A stretch of 25,087 nt of DNA. Source: Bacillota bacterium. Lineage in GTDB: Bacteria > Bacillota > Clostridia > Oscillospirales > Acutalibacteraceae. The notes under the pieces were generated by a model. The model had not been told where the DNA came from and did not search any database. It saw only the letters and a program-made list of their open reading frames with translations. The position numbers and the translations under genes were made by a program. Shown in pieces: positions 7,384-15,377 of this stretch. The DNA is taken from positions 1-25,087 of the forward strand of contig JAQXHB010000102.1 in NCBI GenBank assembly GCA_029007015.1, given 5' to 3'. Numbering within the stretch: the stretch's first letter is position 1; each line of letters begins with the position of its first letter.

Positions 7384-8787
7384 TTATTCGACCGTTATCA
7401 GGCGAATAACATCGGCCTTTCCGCCAATGTCTCCGTCTAATCCGTAGATGACCACGGCGCTGTCGCCCTTTGCGATAATGCCCATTTGCTTGCACCGCGC
7501 TATTGCGTTTGATAGCAGTTGACTGTCGCCCCGCGCGCCCTCATCCTTGAGCGGAGTCACGCCCCAGATAAGCGCCAGTTTGTTGTAGGTAATTTCGCTT
7601 GTCGTGACGGCCACAATGGGTGCAAGCGGCCGGTGGGCCGACAGTGTCGTTGCAGTCAGACCGCTTGATGTAAGCACGATTATTGCCGCCGCATTGCAGT
7701 CCTCTGCCAGCGTTACGGCCGCGTCGCACAGTGCCGCCAGCCGTGAATCCTTGCAGTAGGGGCGGCGCAGGATATGTGAATCAGCCTCGGCTTGGCAGAG
7801 TATGGACGCCATGGTCGAGACGACCAACTGCGGGTGTGCGCCTACGGCCGTCTCGCCCGACAGCATGACCGATGATGTGCCGTCAAAAACGGCGTTGGCC
7901 ACATCGCTTATTTCGGCGCGCGTCGGCACAGCCTGCTCGGTCATCGACTCAAGCATTTGGGTGGCTGTGATCGACGGCTTGGAGGCGGATATACAGTGCT
8001 GTATGCTTAACTTTTGGATACCCGGCAGTCTCTCAAACGGGATTTCAACGCCCATGTCGCCGCGCGCCACCATTATCCCGTCTGAGCGAGCAAGGATGTC
8101 GTCAAAGTTGTATATTCCCAGCGCATTTTCAATTTTTGCGATGATAGATATTTTACTGCCACCGTTGCGGTCGAGAAAGGTGCGCATCATATCAATGTCA
8201 CTGCCGGTGCGCACAAACGACGCCGCTACATATTCCACTCCGTGCTCTATGCCGAAAAGCAAGTCATTCATATCTGTTTCGCTCAAAAACGGCATATCGA
8301 TGTCCACTCCGGGCAGATTTATGCTCTTTTTGCCGCTGACAGCGCCGCCGCGCACAACAGTGCAGACGGCCGACATATTATCAGCCGAGTCAACCCTCAG
8401 GCATACCTCGCCGTCGTTTATGAGCACCTTGTCGCCGCGGCTGAGTCGGCCGGTCATAGGTGCATAATTGACACCACAGCCGCTTTTGCCACCGCTCCGT
8501 CCGTCGGCGTAAAGGGTATACCGACTTCCGACCTCCAGCGTGACAGGCCCGTCCGGCATCTCGCTGAGCCTGATTTCAGGCCCGCGTGTATCGAGCAGCA
8601 GTGCAATTGGCATATCGAGTGTTTGCCGCACGCGCTTGACCGTTTCAACCGCCAGTTTGTGCTCAGCATATGTTTCGTGTGAAAAGTTCATGCGTGCCAC
8701 ATTCATGCCGGCACGAGCCATGGAGGAGATGGCCTCTTCACTGCGCGTCGCCGGACCGAGGGTGCACACAATTTTTGTCTTTCTCAA
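7384..8787 (-). CDS. pyk: Pyruvate kinase
   Basis: This 467-residue cytoplasmic enzyme transfers phosphate from phosphoenolpyruvate to ADP, the last step of glycolysis. Seen residues (rabbit muscle equivalents): Arg32, Asn34 and Ser36 in RMNFSH (R73, N75, S77), Asp66 in LLLDTRGPE (D113), Lys218 and Glu220 in IIAKIEN (K270, E272), Asp244 in ARGDMGVE (D296) and Thr276 in ATQM (T328). Glu71 occupies the position (rabbit Glu117) that marks K+-dependent enzymes; K+-independent ones have Lys. The extra C-terminal PEP-utiliser domain of many Firmicute pyruvate kinases is absent. The start is TTG at 8787, with a strong ribosome binding site (AGAGGTGA, complement of 8795-8802) seven bases upstream. 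It lies 58 bases downstream of the ComEA-like gene and could be read with it or from its own weak promoter. Confidence 0.95.
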   Translation of the reverse strand: MRKTKIVCTLGPATRSEEAISSMARAGMNVARMNFSHETYAEHKLAVETVKRVRQTLDMPIALLLDTRGPEIRLSEMPDGPVTLEVGSRYTLYADGRSGGKSGCGVNYAPMTGRLSRGDKVLINDGEVCLRVDSADNMSAVCTVVRGGAVSGKKSINLPGVDIDMPFLSETDMNDLLFGIEHGVEYVAASFVRTGSDIDMMRTFLDRNGGSKISIIAKIENALGIYNFDDILARSDGIMVARGDMGVEIPFERLPGIQKLSIQHCISASKPSITATQMLESMTEQAVPTRAEISDVANAVFDGTSSVMLSGETAVGAHPQLVVSTMASILCQAEADSHILRRPYCKDSRLAALCDAAVTLAEDCNAAAIIVLTSSGLTATTLSAHRPLAPIVAVTTSEITYNKLALIWGVTPLKDEGARGDSQLLSNAIARCKQMGIIAKGDSAVVIYGLDGDIGGKADVIRLITVE

Positions 8788-8828
8788 TTAAAAATCACCT
8801 CTGAAATAGTTTGACTGTCTCAGGGGCG

Positions 8829-8834
8829 ATTATT
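8829..8834 (-). promoter_or_regulatory. Possible extended -10 box for pyk
   Basis: On the minus strand TGTAATAAT (extended -10) lies in the gap between the ComEA-like gene and pyk. No good -35 box was found at 16-18 bases, so this is a weak candidate; the alternative is read-through from the ComEA-like gene. Confidence 0.3.
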
Positions 8835-8845
8835 ACAAAATCATA

Positions 8846-9208
8846 TTATACACAAATATTATCTTTTATTTTCTCATATGTCGCCTCACCGATACCGCTC
8901 ACATTCATTATTTCGCTGATATCGAGAAAGTCGCCGTTCTGGCTGCGATAGGCGATAATGTTCGCCGCCTTTTCCGGACCTATTCCGTCAAGCGTTATGA
9001 GTTGCTCGGCCGTAGCCGTGTTGATGTTTATCGGCCCTGTATTGGCAGATGAAAGGGCGGCCGACGACACTGCCGATGTAACCGTGTTGCTCACGGCCAC
9101 TGAGCGGCCGACCGACGGGCGTATGACCATTGTAACCGTGACAACCGCCGACAGATATAAAAACAGCAGTGCCAGTATCAAGCGCTTATAACCGATTTTG
9201 TGTTTCAT
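8846..9208 (-). CDS. ComEA-like helix-hairpin-helix protein, membrane anchored
   Basis: This 120-residue protein has a short basic N-terminus, one membrane helix (about 9-30), a Ser/Ala/Val-rich linker (31-56) and a C-terminal double helix-hairpin-helix domain (58-120). The key text is ININTATAEQLITLDGIG, then the second GIGEATYEKIKD hairpin. This is the DNA-binding domain of ComEA, the surface receptor for transforming DNA. The SLBB domain of full-length ComEA (about 200 residues) is missing, and no comEB/comEC gene follows. A role in binding extracellular DNA is plausible but unproven; many clostridia carry such short versions. It is transcribed divergently from the amino-sugar operon and may be co-transcribed with pyk. 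Confidence 0.88.
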   Translation of the reverse strand: MKHKIGYKRLILALLFLYLSAVVTVTMVIRPSVGRSVAVSNTVTSAVSSAALSSANTGPININTATAEQLITLDGIGPEKAANIIAYRSQNGDFLDISEIMNVSGIGEATYEKIKDNICV

Positions 9209-9253
9209 TTTATCAGTTCCATATTATTTCTTTCGACATATTCCGATAAAAAT

Positions 9254-9282
9254 ATTATTACATTTATTAAAATATTTTTCAA
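9254..9282 (-). promoter_or_regulatory. Promoter of the ComEA-like gene
   Basis: On the minus strand: TTGAAA (complement of 9277-9282), a 17-base spacer, and AATAAT (complement of 9254-9259) preceded by TGT, an extended -10. The 14-bp palindrome CAAGTGAGCACTTG at 9280-9293 overlaps the -35 edge and is a candidate operator. Confidence 0.5.
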
Positions 9283-9293
9283 GTGAGCACTTG
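9280..9293. promoter_or_regulatory. 14-bp palindrome, candidate operator
   Basis: CAAGTG-AG-CACTTG is a perfect inverted repeat in the divergent control region between the ComEA-like gene and the amino-sugar operon. It touches the -35 box of the ComEA-like promoter and lies about 75 bases upstream of the other promoter. No known binding-site family is assigned. Confidence 0.3.
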
Positions 9294-9366
9294 TCACGAT
9301 GCCATAATATAAAGGGATTGCGCATATTTTTTTACAAAATACAGCCCGCTCAGCGTCATGGCACGG

Positions 9367-9395
9367 TTGACATTTTGCGCCATATATATTATAAT
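9367..9395 (+). promoter_or_regulatory. Consensus sigma-A promoter of the amino-sugar operon
   Basis: TTGACA at 9367-9372, a 17-base spacer and TATAAT at 9390-9395 match the consensus exactly. Transcription should start near 9402, leaving a leader of about 45 bases with AGAGGTG at 9435-9441. ATGGC (9358-9362) and GCCAT (9379-9383) flank the -35 as a short inverted repeat. The strength of this promoter suggests steady, high expression. Confidence 0.88.
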
Positions 9396-9446
9396 CATCA
9401 AGGTAAATGATTTCTGGAAGTACTGCAAACTTTTAGAGGTGTAAAA

Positions 9447-11285
9447 ATGAAGTTTTTAAAGGCTTTGGCTCGTAGAATGCCGTTAATGCTTTGGGACATT
9501 ATTTGCGTTGCTTTATCAGTTGTTGTATCTATCAGGCTCAGATTTCCGACTCAGGCCAATCTGCCGCCGCGTTACATCGCTTTGCTGCCGACTTATATTA
9601 TAGTTTTTTCTGTTATAGTGCTGCTTGTCAATTCGCTCATCGGCTGCTATAACGGCATACTTAAGCATGTCGGTCTGAACGATATTTTGCGTCAGCTCAT
9701 TTCATCGGTGCTGTGCGTCGGACTGTTCTATACGGCCGACCGCGTGTTTGCACTGGGCACTGATTATACCATTTTCATCATCATGTGGGCATTTATGTAT
9801 CTGCTGATGATAAGCGGCCGCGGCATTGTCAAGGCCGGCTCTGTACTGCGCGCCAGATTACTGCGTGCGACGGGTGATGAGAACAGGCGAGTGCTCATTT
9901 TCGGCGCCGGAGAGGCCGGCGTTTACCTTGCGTCCAAACTCATCCGTCACGCTGAATCTCAACTTGAGCCGGTTGCTTTTATCGATGACAATCAGTCCAT
10001 TCAGGGCAAGCGCATACACGGCATTAAGGTGCTCGGCGGCCGTGAACGATTGGATGAGGTCATTAAGAAACATCATATTGACGAGGTTATTGTGGCCATA
10101 CCTACTGCTCCGCGTGAACTGCTTCAATTTGTCGTGGATGTGTGTAAGGAAAATCGTTGCCGTGTGCGCCGATTCGGCACCATCGACGATATGGACCTGA
10201 AAAAGGTGCAGGTGTCGAACATCAATTTCGAGGACCTTCTGCACCGTGACCGCGTTGATTTGGGTACGCAGACGGTTACCGATTTCATCAAGGGCAAGAC
10301 GGTTATGGTTACCGGCGGTGCCGGCTCAATCGGCTCCGAGATTTGCCGTCAGGTGCTCGCATTCGGATGCGAAAAACTCATCATTTTCGATTTCAACGAA
10401 AACGGTTTGTTCTTTATCGACAACGAACTTAAAGAAAAATTCGGCGCAGAGCGTCATGTTACCACCCTCGGTTCCATTCGTGACCGCGCCCGCTTGCGTC
10501 AGGTAATGACCGAGTATAAGCCCGAGATTGTTTTCCACGCGGCCGCTCATAAGCATGTGCCGATGATGGAAATTAACCCGCGCGAAGCGGTCAAAAACAA
10601 TGTGTTTGGCACTATAAACACCGCTCAGGTGGCCATCGAGTGCGGTGTCAGCAAATTTATACTCATCTCGACCGATAAAGCGGTCAACCCAACCAATATA
10701 ATGGGCGCCACCAAGCGCATTGCAGAACTAATAATTCAGATGATGGATACGCTGTCTGATACCGATTTTGCGGCCGTGCGTTTCGGAAATGTGCTTGGCT
10801 CCAACGGCAGCGTTGTGCCCTTTTTCCAGAAGCAGATTAACGAGGGCGGCCCCATTACCGTTACGCACAAGGATATGCGGCGCTACTTTATGACCAGACC
10901 CGAGGCGGTGCAGTTGGTGCTTGATGCCGGTGCAATGGCCGACGGCGGCGAGATATTCGTGCTCGATATGGGCCAGCCGGTCAGAATTTATGACTTGGCG
11001 TGCGATTTGGCGCGACTGTCGGGACTTGAGCCCGGCATCGACATAGAAATCAAATTTACCGGGCTGCGTCCTGGTGAAAAAATGTTTGAAGAGATCAGCC
11101 TGAGAGATGAAGAGGTAGACCGCACACGCAACGAAAAGATTGTTATTATGAAGCCGATTGACAACGACAGCACAGCGCTGTCGCAAAAAATCAAGCATCT
11201 TGAATCTACTATTTCGGCCGACGATACACATGATATGTTTGCTTGCGTTAAGGAGATTGTCCCCACCTTCAATCACAAGATGTGA
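9447..11285 (+). CDS. Membrane-bound UDP-N-acetylglucosamine 4,6-dehydratase (PglF/CapD-like)
   Basis: This 612-residue protein should convert UDP-GlcNAc to the 4-keto-6-deoxy sugar nucleotide at the inner face of the membrane. Four membrane helices lie at about 13-30, 45-67, 82-102 and 107-125. A Rossmann-like domain (148-265, loop FGAGEAG) and the extended SDR dehydratase domain from about 283 follow. NAD is bound by TGGAGSIG (289-296). The active site fits PglF: Thr409-Asp410-Lys411 and, in place of the usual YxxxK, Met419 and Lys423 in NPTNIMGATKR. TGLRPGEKMFEE at 538-549 is typical of the family. It is the first gene of the operon; a DegT-type aminotransferase starts 14 bases after its stop. 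Whether the product retains the D-gluco form or is also epimerised at C5 cannot be told here. Confidence 0.92.
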   Translation: MKFLKALARRMPLMLWDIICVALSVVVSIRLRFPTQANLPPRYIALLPTYIIVFSVIVLLVNSLIGCYNGILKHVGLNDILRQLISSVLCVGLFYTADRVFALGTDYTIFIIMWAFMYLLMISGRGIVKAGSVLRARLLRATGDENRRVLIFGAGEAGVYLASKLIRHAESQLEPVAFIDDNQSIQGKRIHGIKVLGGRERLDEVIKKHHIDEVIVAIPTAPRELLQFVVDVCKENRCRVRRFGTIDDMDLKKVQVSNINFEDLLHRDRVDLGTQTVTDFIKGKTVMVTGGAGSIGSEICRQVLAFGCEKLIIFDFNENGLFFIDNELKEKFGAERHVTTLGSIRDRARLRQVMTEYKPEIVFHAAAHKHVPMMEINPREAVKNNVFGTINTAQVAIECGVSKFILISTDKAVNPTNIMGATKRIAELIIQMMDTLSDTDFAAVRFGNVLGSNGSVVPFFQKQINEGGPITVTHKDMRRYFMTRPEAVQLVLDAGAMADGGEIFVLDMGQPVRIYDLACDLARLSGLEPGIDIEIKFTGLRPGEKMFEEISLRDEEVDRTRNEKIVIMKPIDNDSTALSQKIKHLESTISADDTHDMFACVKEIVPTFNHKM

Positions 11286-11299
11286 TAGGAGATTCAAAG

Positions 11300-12469
11300 A
11301 TGGAAAAAAGGACCGAATTTTTGCCGTACTCTCGCCCGTACATTGACGACGATGAGATTGATGTCGTGGTCGATGTTCTCAGATCCGGGTGGTGGACGCG
11401 CGGCGCCGTTACAACAGAATTTGAAAAGCGCATTGCAGAATATGTCGGCGCCAAGTACGCACTGGCGCTGTCAAGTTGCACTGCCGCTAGTCATTTGGCT
11501 CTTTATTGCCACGGTATCGGTGCCGGTGATGAAGTTATCACAACGCCGATGACCTTTTGCTCAACGGCTAATACTATTGTTGAGGTGGGCGCGACACCGG
11601 TTTTTGCCGATATCAATTGCCGCACCGGACTTATTGACCCTGAGCAGATTGAGGCGAAAATAACCCCGCGTACAAAAGCGATTGTGCCCGTTCATTATGC
11701 CGGCCAGAGTTGCGATATGGACGCTATCGAGGATATTGCGCGCCGCCACGGCCTGGTTATTATTGAGGACGCGGCTCACGCGCTGTCAACCACATACAAG
11801 GGTAAAAGGGTGGGCAGCAGCGGCAACGCAACCTGCTTCAGTTTTTATGCAACCAAAAATATATCGACAGCAGAGGGTGGCATGCTTACCTCTGATGATG
11901 CCGATTTTATTGAGCACGCGCGTATAATGTCACTTCACGGCATGTCCAAGAACGCGTGGAGCCGCTATGGTAAAGGCGGAACATGGAAATACGAAGTTGT
12001 TGCCAGCGGATATAAATATAATACCACCGACATCGCATCATCGCTTGGACTGGCTCAGATGAATAAGTTGGACGAGATGCAGCAAATTCGCGGACAGTAC
12101 TATAAGATGTACTGTGATTTGCTTCGCGATGTCGATGGAGTCAGCCTGCTGGAGCCGGTCAGCTACGGGCAAAGTTCGTATCATCTGTGCGTTTTGTGTT
12201 TGGATACCGACAAACTGTCTATCGACCGTGACCGGTTTATCGAACTGCTGACCAATGAATATAACATCGGCATAAGCGTGCATTTTATTCCTCTGCCGAT
12301 GCACCCGTTCTATATTGAGCGGTTTGGCGAGAATATCGATAACTACCCACAGTGCAAGCGCATGTATGAGAGCATCATTTCGTTGCCGTTGTACCCGTCG
12401 ATGAAACCGGAGGATGTTGAGTATGTCGCGGCCGCAGTCAGAGAGATTTCAACTAAATACGCAAAGTGA
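11300..12469 (+). CDS. PLP-dependent sugar aminotransferase, DegT/DnrJ/EryC1 family (PglE-like)
   Basis: This 389-residue cytoplasmic enzyme should add an amino group at C4 of the 4-keto sugar made by the preceding dehydratase, using glutamate and PLP. The PLP lysine is Lys186 in FSFYATKNISTAEGG, and Asp157 in IIEDAAHA contacts the pyridine nitrogen. GSGWWTRG-like text near 30-35 and the LHGMSKNAW segment fit the ArnB/PglE group. The ATG at 11300 is preferred over the GTG at 11282 because AGGAG (11287-11291) sits eight bases before it. The gene order dehydratase-aminotransferase-phosphosugar transferase matches bacillosamine-type routes, but no PglD-like acetyltransferase is present in the window. 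It ends inside the start region of the next gene. Confidence 0.92.
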   Translation: MEKRTEFLPYSRPYIDDDEIDVVVDVLRSGWWTRGAVTTEFEKRIAEYVGAKYALALSSCTAASHLALYCHGIGAGDEVITTPMTFCSTANTIVEVGATPVFADINCRTGLIDPEQIEAKITPRTKAIVPVHYAGQSCDMDAIEDIARRHGLVIIEDAAHALSTTYKGKRVGSSGNATCFSFYATKNISTAEGGMLTSDDADFIEHARIMSLHGMSKNAWSRYGKGGTWKYEVVASGYKYNTTDIASSLGLAQMNKLDEMQQIRGQYYKMYCDLLRDVDGVSLLEPVSYGQSSYHLCVLCLDTDKLSIDRDRFIELLTNEYNIGISVHFIPLPMHPFYIERFGENIDNYPQCKRMYESIISLPLYPSMKPEDVEYVAAAVREISTKYAK

Positions 12470-13109
12470 GTGCATCGCAAAATACCGCGCCATAGTCGAG
12501 CGCAAAAGGGTGTATCTGTTCTTTAAGCGGGCTTTCGATACGGTTGTGTCAGCGCTGCTGATATGCTGTCTGTCGCCGGTGCTTATTGTAACTGCGCTGG
12601 CGGTTGGCCTGACTTCACGCGGCGGAGTGTTTTTTACACAGCGCCGTGTCGGCCTTAACGGACGCATTTTTAAAATAATCAAATTTCGCACCATGGTACC
12701 CAAAGCGGCATCTATGGGGCGCGAGATAACGGTTGGCGATGATAAGCGCGTCACCGCTGTCGGCCGTTTCATTCGCCGTATACGGCTGGATGAACTTCCT
12801 CAGTTTTTCAATGTGCTGACAGGGGATATGAGCCTTATCGGCCCACGTCCCGAAGTGGAACATTATGTAAACCAATACGACGACGCGGAGCAGGCAACAC
12901 TGCTGGTGCGTCCCGGTCTGTCGTGCCGCGCAAGTTTGCTTTTTGCCGACGAGGCGGAACTGCTTGCGGCTCAGCACGACCCCGAGAAATATTATGTAAA
13001 CATTATCATGAAGCAAAAGGCCCAACTCAATCTCGAATATATCGAAAACATGTCATTTGCAGAGGATATCAAAACATTTTTCGCCACAATTGCGCATGTT
13101 TTTAAGTAA
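12423..13109 (+). CDS. Polyprenyl-phosphate phosphoglycosyl transferase (PglC/WcaJ-type)
   Basis: This 228-residue monotopic membrane enzyme should attach a sugar phosphate from a UDP-sugar to undecaprenyl phosphate, the first membrane step of a glycan. The re-entrant helix is at about 38-63 (FDTVVSALLICCLSP). Signature motifs are KFRTM (87-91), the catalytic Asp-Glu pair in LDELPQFFN (Asp123, Glu124) and SLIGPRPE (137-144). The start at ATG 12423 is chosen because GGAGG (12409-12413) stands nine bases upstream and the YRAIVERKRVYLFFKRAFD segment is common in Firmicute relatives. It overlaps the aminotransferase by 47 bases, which suggests coupled translation. A later GTG at 12510 would give a shorter, PglC-like N-terminus. 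A terminator follows; no further glycosyltransferase is present. Confidence 0.9.
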   Translation: MSRPQSERFQLNTQSECIAKYRAIVERKRVYLFFKRAFDTVVSALLICCLSPVLIVTALAVGLTSRGGVFFTQRRVGLNGRIFKIIKFRTMVPKAASMGREITVGDDKRVTAVGRFIRRIRLDELPQFFNVLTGDMSLIGPRPEVEHYVNQYDDAEQATLLVRPGLSCRASLLFADEAELLAAQHDPEKYYVNIIMKQKAQLNLEYIENMSFAEDIKTFFATIAHVFK

Positions 13110-13113
13110 ATCG

Positions 13114-13157
13114 ACAAAAAAACAAACAATTTATCGAAAAGTTGCTTGTTTTTTTGT
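13114..13157 (+). terminator. Terminator of the amino-sugar operon
   Basis: The 16-base arms 13114-13129 (ACAAAAAAACAAACAA) and 13142-13157 (TTGCTTGTTTTTTTGT) pair with a single mismatch, and T-rich DNA continues to 13165. The stem is A/T-rich but long. Confidence 0.8.
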
Positions 13158-13176
13158 TTTATTTTGCCAAAAAATA

Positions 13177-13185
13177 TGATATAAT
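13177..13185 (+). promoter_or_regulatory. Extended -10 promoter of the two-component/HtrA operon
   Basis: TGATATAAT at 13177-13185 is a perfect extended -10 element. The -35 region (TTTTAT near 13157) is poor, as is common for extended -10 promoters. The leader carries AAGGGGG at about 13223-13229 before the ATG. Confidence 0.6.
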
Positions 13186-13234
13186 TTATTAAATAACTTG
13201 TTTTAACGCCGCTTTTATATCAAAGGGGGACACT

Positions 13235-13912
13235 ATGAAAAAAATACTTGTTGTTGACGATGATCGCAATATATCGGAACTGCTTAGATTGTATTTGGAA
13301 AAAGAGGGCTTTGAGACGGTGCTTGCGTATGACGGGATGGAGGCGCTCGATTGCTTTACTGTCGAGAATCCCGACATGATTCTGCTGGATATAATGCTGC
13401 CGAAAATGGACGGTTGGCAGGTTTGCAGGCAGATTAGAAAAAGCAGTAATGTGCCCATTATTATGCTGACTGCGAAGGGCGAGACATTTGACAAGATACT
13501 GGGCCTTGACCTCGGTGCCGACGATTATGTGGTTAAGCCTTTTGACGCCAAAGAGGTTGTGGCACGAGTAAAGGCCATTTTCAGGCGCACTAACCCTGTC
13601 GAGCCTGACATCAAGGAGGTCAGTTACGATAAACTGACCGTCAACCTGTCCAATTACGATATGACAGTCGACGGCAAGCATGTTGACACTCCTCCTAAGG
13701 AACTGGAACTGATTTACCACCTCGCGTCCAATCCCAACAAGGTTTTTACGCGCAATCAGTTGCTCGATGAGGTGTGGGGATTTGACTACTACGGCGATTC
13801 GCGCACCGTCGATGTTCATGTCAAGCGCTTGAGAGAAAAACTGGACGGCGTCAGCGATATGTGGTCGCTCAAAACCGTTTGGGGCGTCGGCTACAAATTT
13901 GAAACAAAATAA
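13235..13912 (+). CDS. Response regulator, OmpR/PhoB family
   Basis: This 225-residue DNA-binding regulator has a receiver domain (1-120) and a winged-helix DNA-binding domain (about 128-225). The phosphate acceptor is Asp52 (LLDIMLPKMDGW), with the acidic pair at Asp8-Asp9, Thr79 and Lys101 (VVKPFDAKE). The C-terminal text TPPKELELIYHLASNP and SRTVDVHVKRLREKL is typical of the recognition region. The next gene is its histidine kinase and the third is an HtrA protease, so it probably controls envelope-stress or protein-quality genes, in the manner of CssR or CiaR. Its target sites are not known. Confidence 0.95.
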   Translation: MKKILVVDDDRNISELLRLYLEKEGFETVLAYDGMEALDCFTVENPDMILLDIMLPKMDGWQVCRQIRKSSNVPIIMLTAKGETFDKILGLDLGADDYVVKPFDAKEVVARVKAIFRRTNPVEPDIKEVSYDKLTVNLSNYDMTVDGKHVDTPPKELELIYHLASNPNKVFTRNQLLDEVWGFDYYGDSRTVDVHVKRLREKLDGVSDMWSLKTVWGVGYKFETK

Positions 13913-13925
13913 AGGTGATTTGTCT

Positions 13926-15362
13926 TTGAGAAAAAGCCTGTTTATCAAGTATTTTTCAACATCGGCTATATGTGTTTTGTTAGGTTACACCCTCTTGCTT
14001 GTGACCGCGATACCGCTTACTGTTCGTATGTGGTACTCTGAAAAGCAGGACATGCTGCGCAACAACTGCACGCGTCTTGCCGAATCGGCCAAGGAAATGA
14101 TCGACTACGCAGAGTTTACGAGCAGTCTGGAGTTGATGAGTATTTCCTCTGCGACATCAAACGGTACGGTTGTGTTCTTTGCTGACCGAAACGGCCATGT
14201 CATTGCCTGCAGTGAGGGGCACGATATTACTAACGCCGATTCACTGTATAACAAGTCTGTATCGGTTGATATAATGAACAAAGCGTACAACGGTGTTTAC
14301 ACCGAGTTGGGCCGTTTGGGCGGCCTTTATGACAGCGACTATTATTCGGCGGCGACTGCACTGGTCGGCCGCGATGACAGCATAATCGGCGCGGTATTCA
14401 CATCGTACACAGCCGCCAATCAGGAAAAATACTTAAAACAACTGGTTGAGATATTCATCATATCACTTGCTGTTTCTATCACGGTAATCTTTGTCGTGAT
14501 GTACCTGCTTGTGCGGCACATGGTACAGCCGCTCAAAGAGATGTCCGAAGCATCGTCGCGCATTGCAAGGGGCGACTTTACAAAGAACATCACCATCAAT
14601 CCCAACCGAAACGACGAAGTTGCCGAACTGGCAAAGTCGTTTAACAGCATGGCGGCGTCGCTCGAGCAAATAGAATATATGCACAGCAGTTTTATCGTTA
14701 ATGTGTCGCATGAACTCAAAACGCCGATGACCACCATTTCCGGCTTTATTAACGGCATACTCGACGGCACCGTGCCGCAGGAGAAAAGCCGCTATTATCT
14801 GACCGTAGTGTCTGACGAAATCAACCGTCTGTCGACGCTGGTCAATGCTATGCTTAATCTGTCGCGCATTGAGTCGGGCGCAATGAAACTCAAATGCACA
14901 CGGTTCTGCCTGACAGATACACTGCTCAACACATTGCTGTCAATGGAGCCGCTCATTAACGAGAAACAACTGAATATTTTGGGCGTGGACAGTCTGCCTG
15001 AGGTATATGTCGAGGCCGACAGCGACCTCATTCATCAGGTGATATATAATTTGGTGGAAAATGCCGTCAAATTTTCTAATGTCGGCGGATATATCAAATT
15101 TGGTTTAGAATTGGCTGATAATGGATACAATATTATTATCGAGAACAGCGGTCAGGGAATAAAAGATGATGAAATAAATCATATTTTTGAACGCTTCTAC
15201 AAGACCGACAAGTCCCGCTCGATTGATAAAAAGGGCCTTGGCCTCGGCTTGTTCCTTGTCAAGTCGATTCTCTCGCTCCACGGCGGCAGTATTTGTGCCG
15301 AGAGCGAGATGGGCAAATTCACCCGATTTACCGTTTATTTACCCAAACATGCGCAATCATGA
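13926..15362 (+). CDS. Membrane sensor histidine kinase
   Basis: This 478-residue kinase should sense an envelope signal and phosphorylate the preceding regulator. Layout: membrane helix 1 (about 10-33), an extracellular domain of about 140 residues (35-174), membrane helix 2 (175-196), HAMP (197-250), the dimerisation/phosphotransfer domain with His262 in NVSHELKTPMTT, and the ATPase domain with the N box NLVENAVKF (375-383), ENSGQGI and KGLGLGLFLVK. The extracellular part has an alpha/beta pattern (VVFFADRNGHVIACSEG) like small ligand-sensing Cache folds; this is a guess. There is no PAS domain, unlike WalK. The start is TTG at 13926, because AAGGTGA at 13912-13918 stands seven bases before it and it begins 13 bases after the regulator's stop codon; the frame also opens at TTG 13899, which has no ribosome binding site. 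Confidence 0.93.
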   Translation: MRKSLFIKYFSTSAICVLLGYTLLLVTAIPLTVRMWYSEKQDMLRNNCTRLAESAKEMIDYAEFTSSLELMSISSATSNGTVVFFADRNGHVIACSEGHDITNADSLYNKSVSVDIMNKAYNGVYTELGRLGGLYDSDYYSAATALVGRDDSIIGAVFTSYTAANQEKYLKQLVEIFIISLAVSITVIFVVMYLLVRHMVQPLKEMSEASSRIARGDFTKNITINPNRNDEVAELAKSFNSMAASLEQIEYMHSSFIVNVSHELKTPMTTISGFINGILDGTVPQEKSRYYLTVVSDEINRLSTLVNAMLNLSRIESGAMKLKCTRFCLTDTLLNTLLSMEPLINEKQLNILGVDSLPEVYVEADSDLIHQVIYNLVENAVKFSNVGGYIKFGLELADNGYNIIIENSGQGIKDDEINHIFERFYKTDKSRSIDKKGLGLGLFLVKSILSLHGGSICAESEMGKFTRFTVYLPKHAQS

Positions 15363-15377
15363 TAGGAGGACACCGTA

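Noticed and set aside
7802..8467. 221-residue plus-strand frame over pyk
   Set aside because: It is antisense to pyruvate kinase, whose active-site motifs are complete.
8826..8856. Shared ATTTTGTAATAAT string at the pyk and M23 promoters as a common regulator site
   Set aside because: It is explained by extended -10 elements in AT-rich gaps; the second WalR-like half is missing at pyk.
10728..11297. 189-residue minus-strand frame over the dehydratase gene
   Set aside because: It mirrors the coding frame of the PglF-like gene and shows no protein-family pattern.
13220..13948. 242-residue minus-strand frame over the response regulator
   Set aside because: It is antisense to a canonical OmpR-type regulator; the open frame follows from codon bias.
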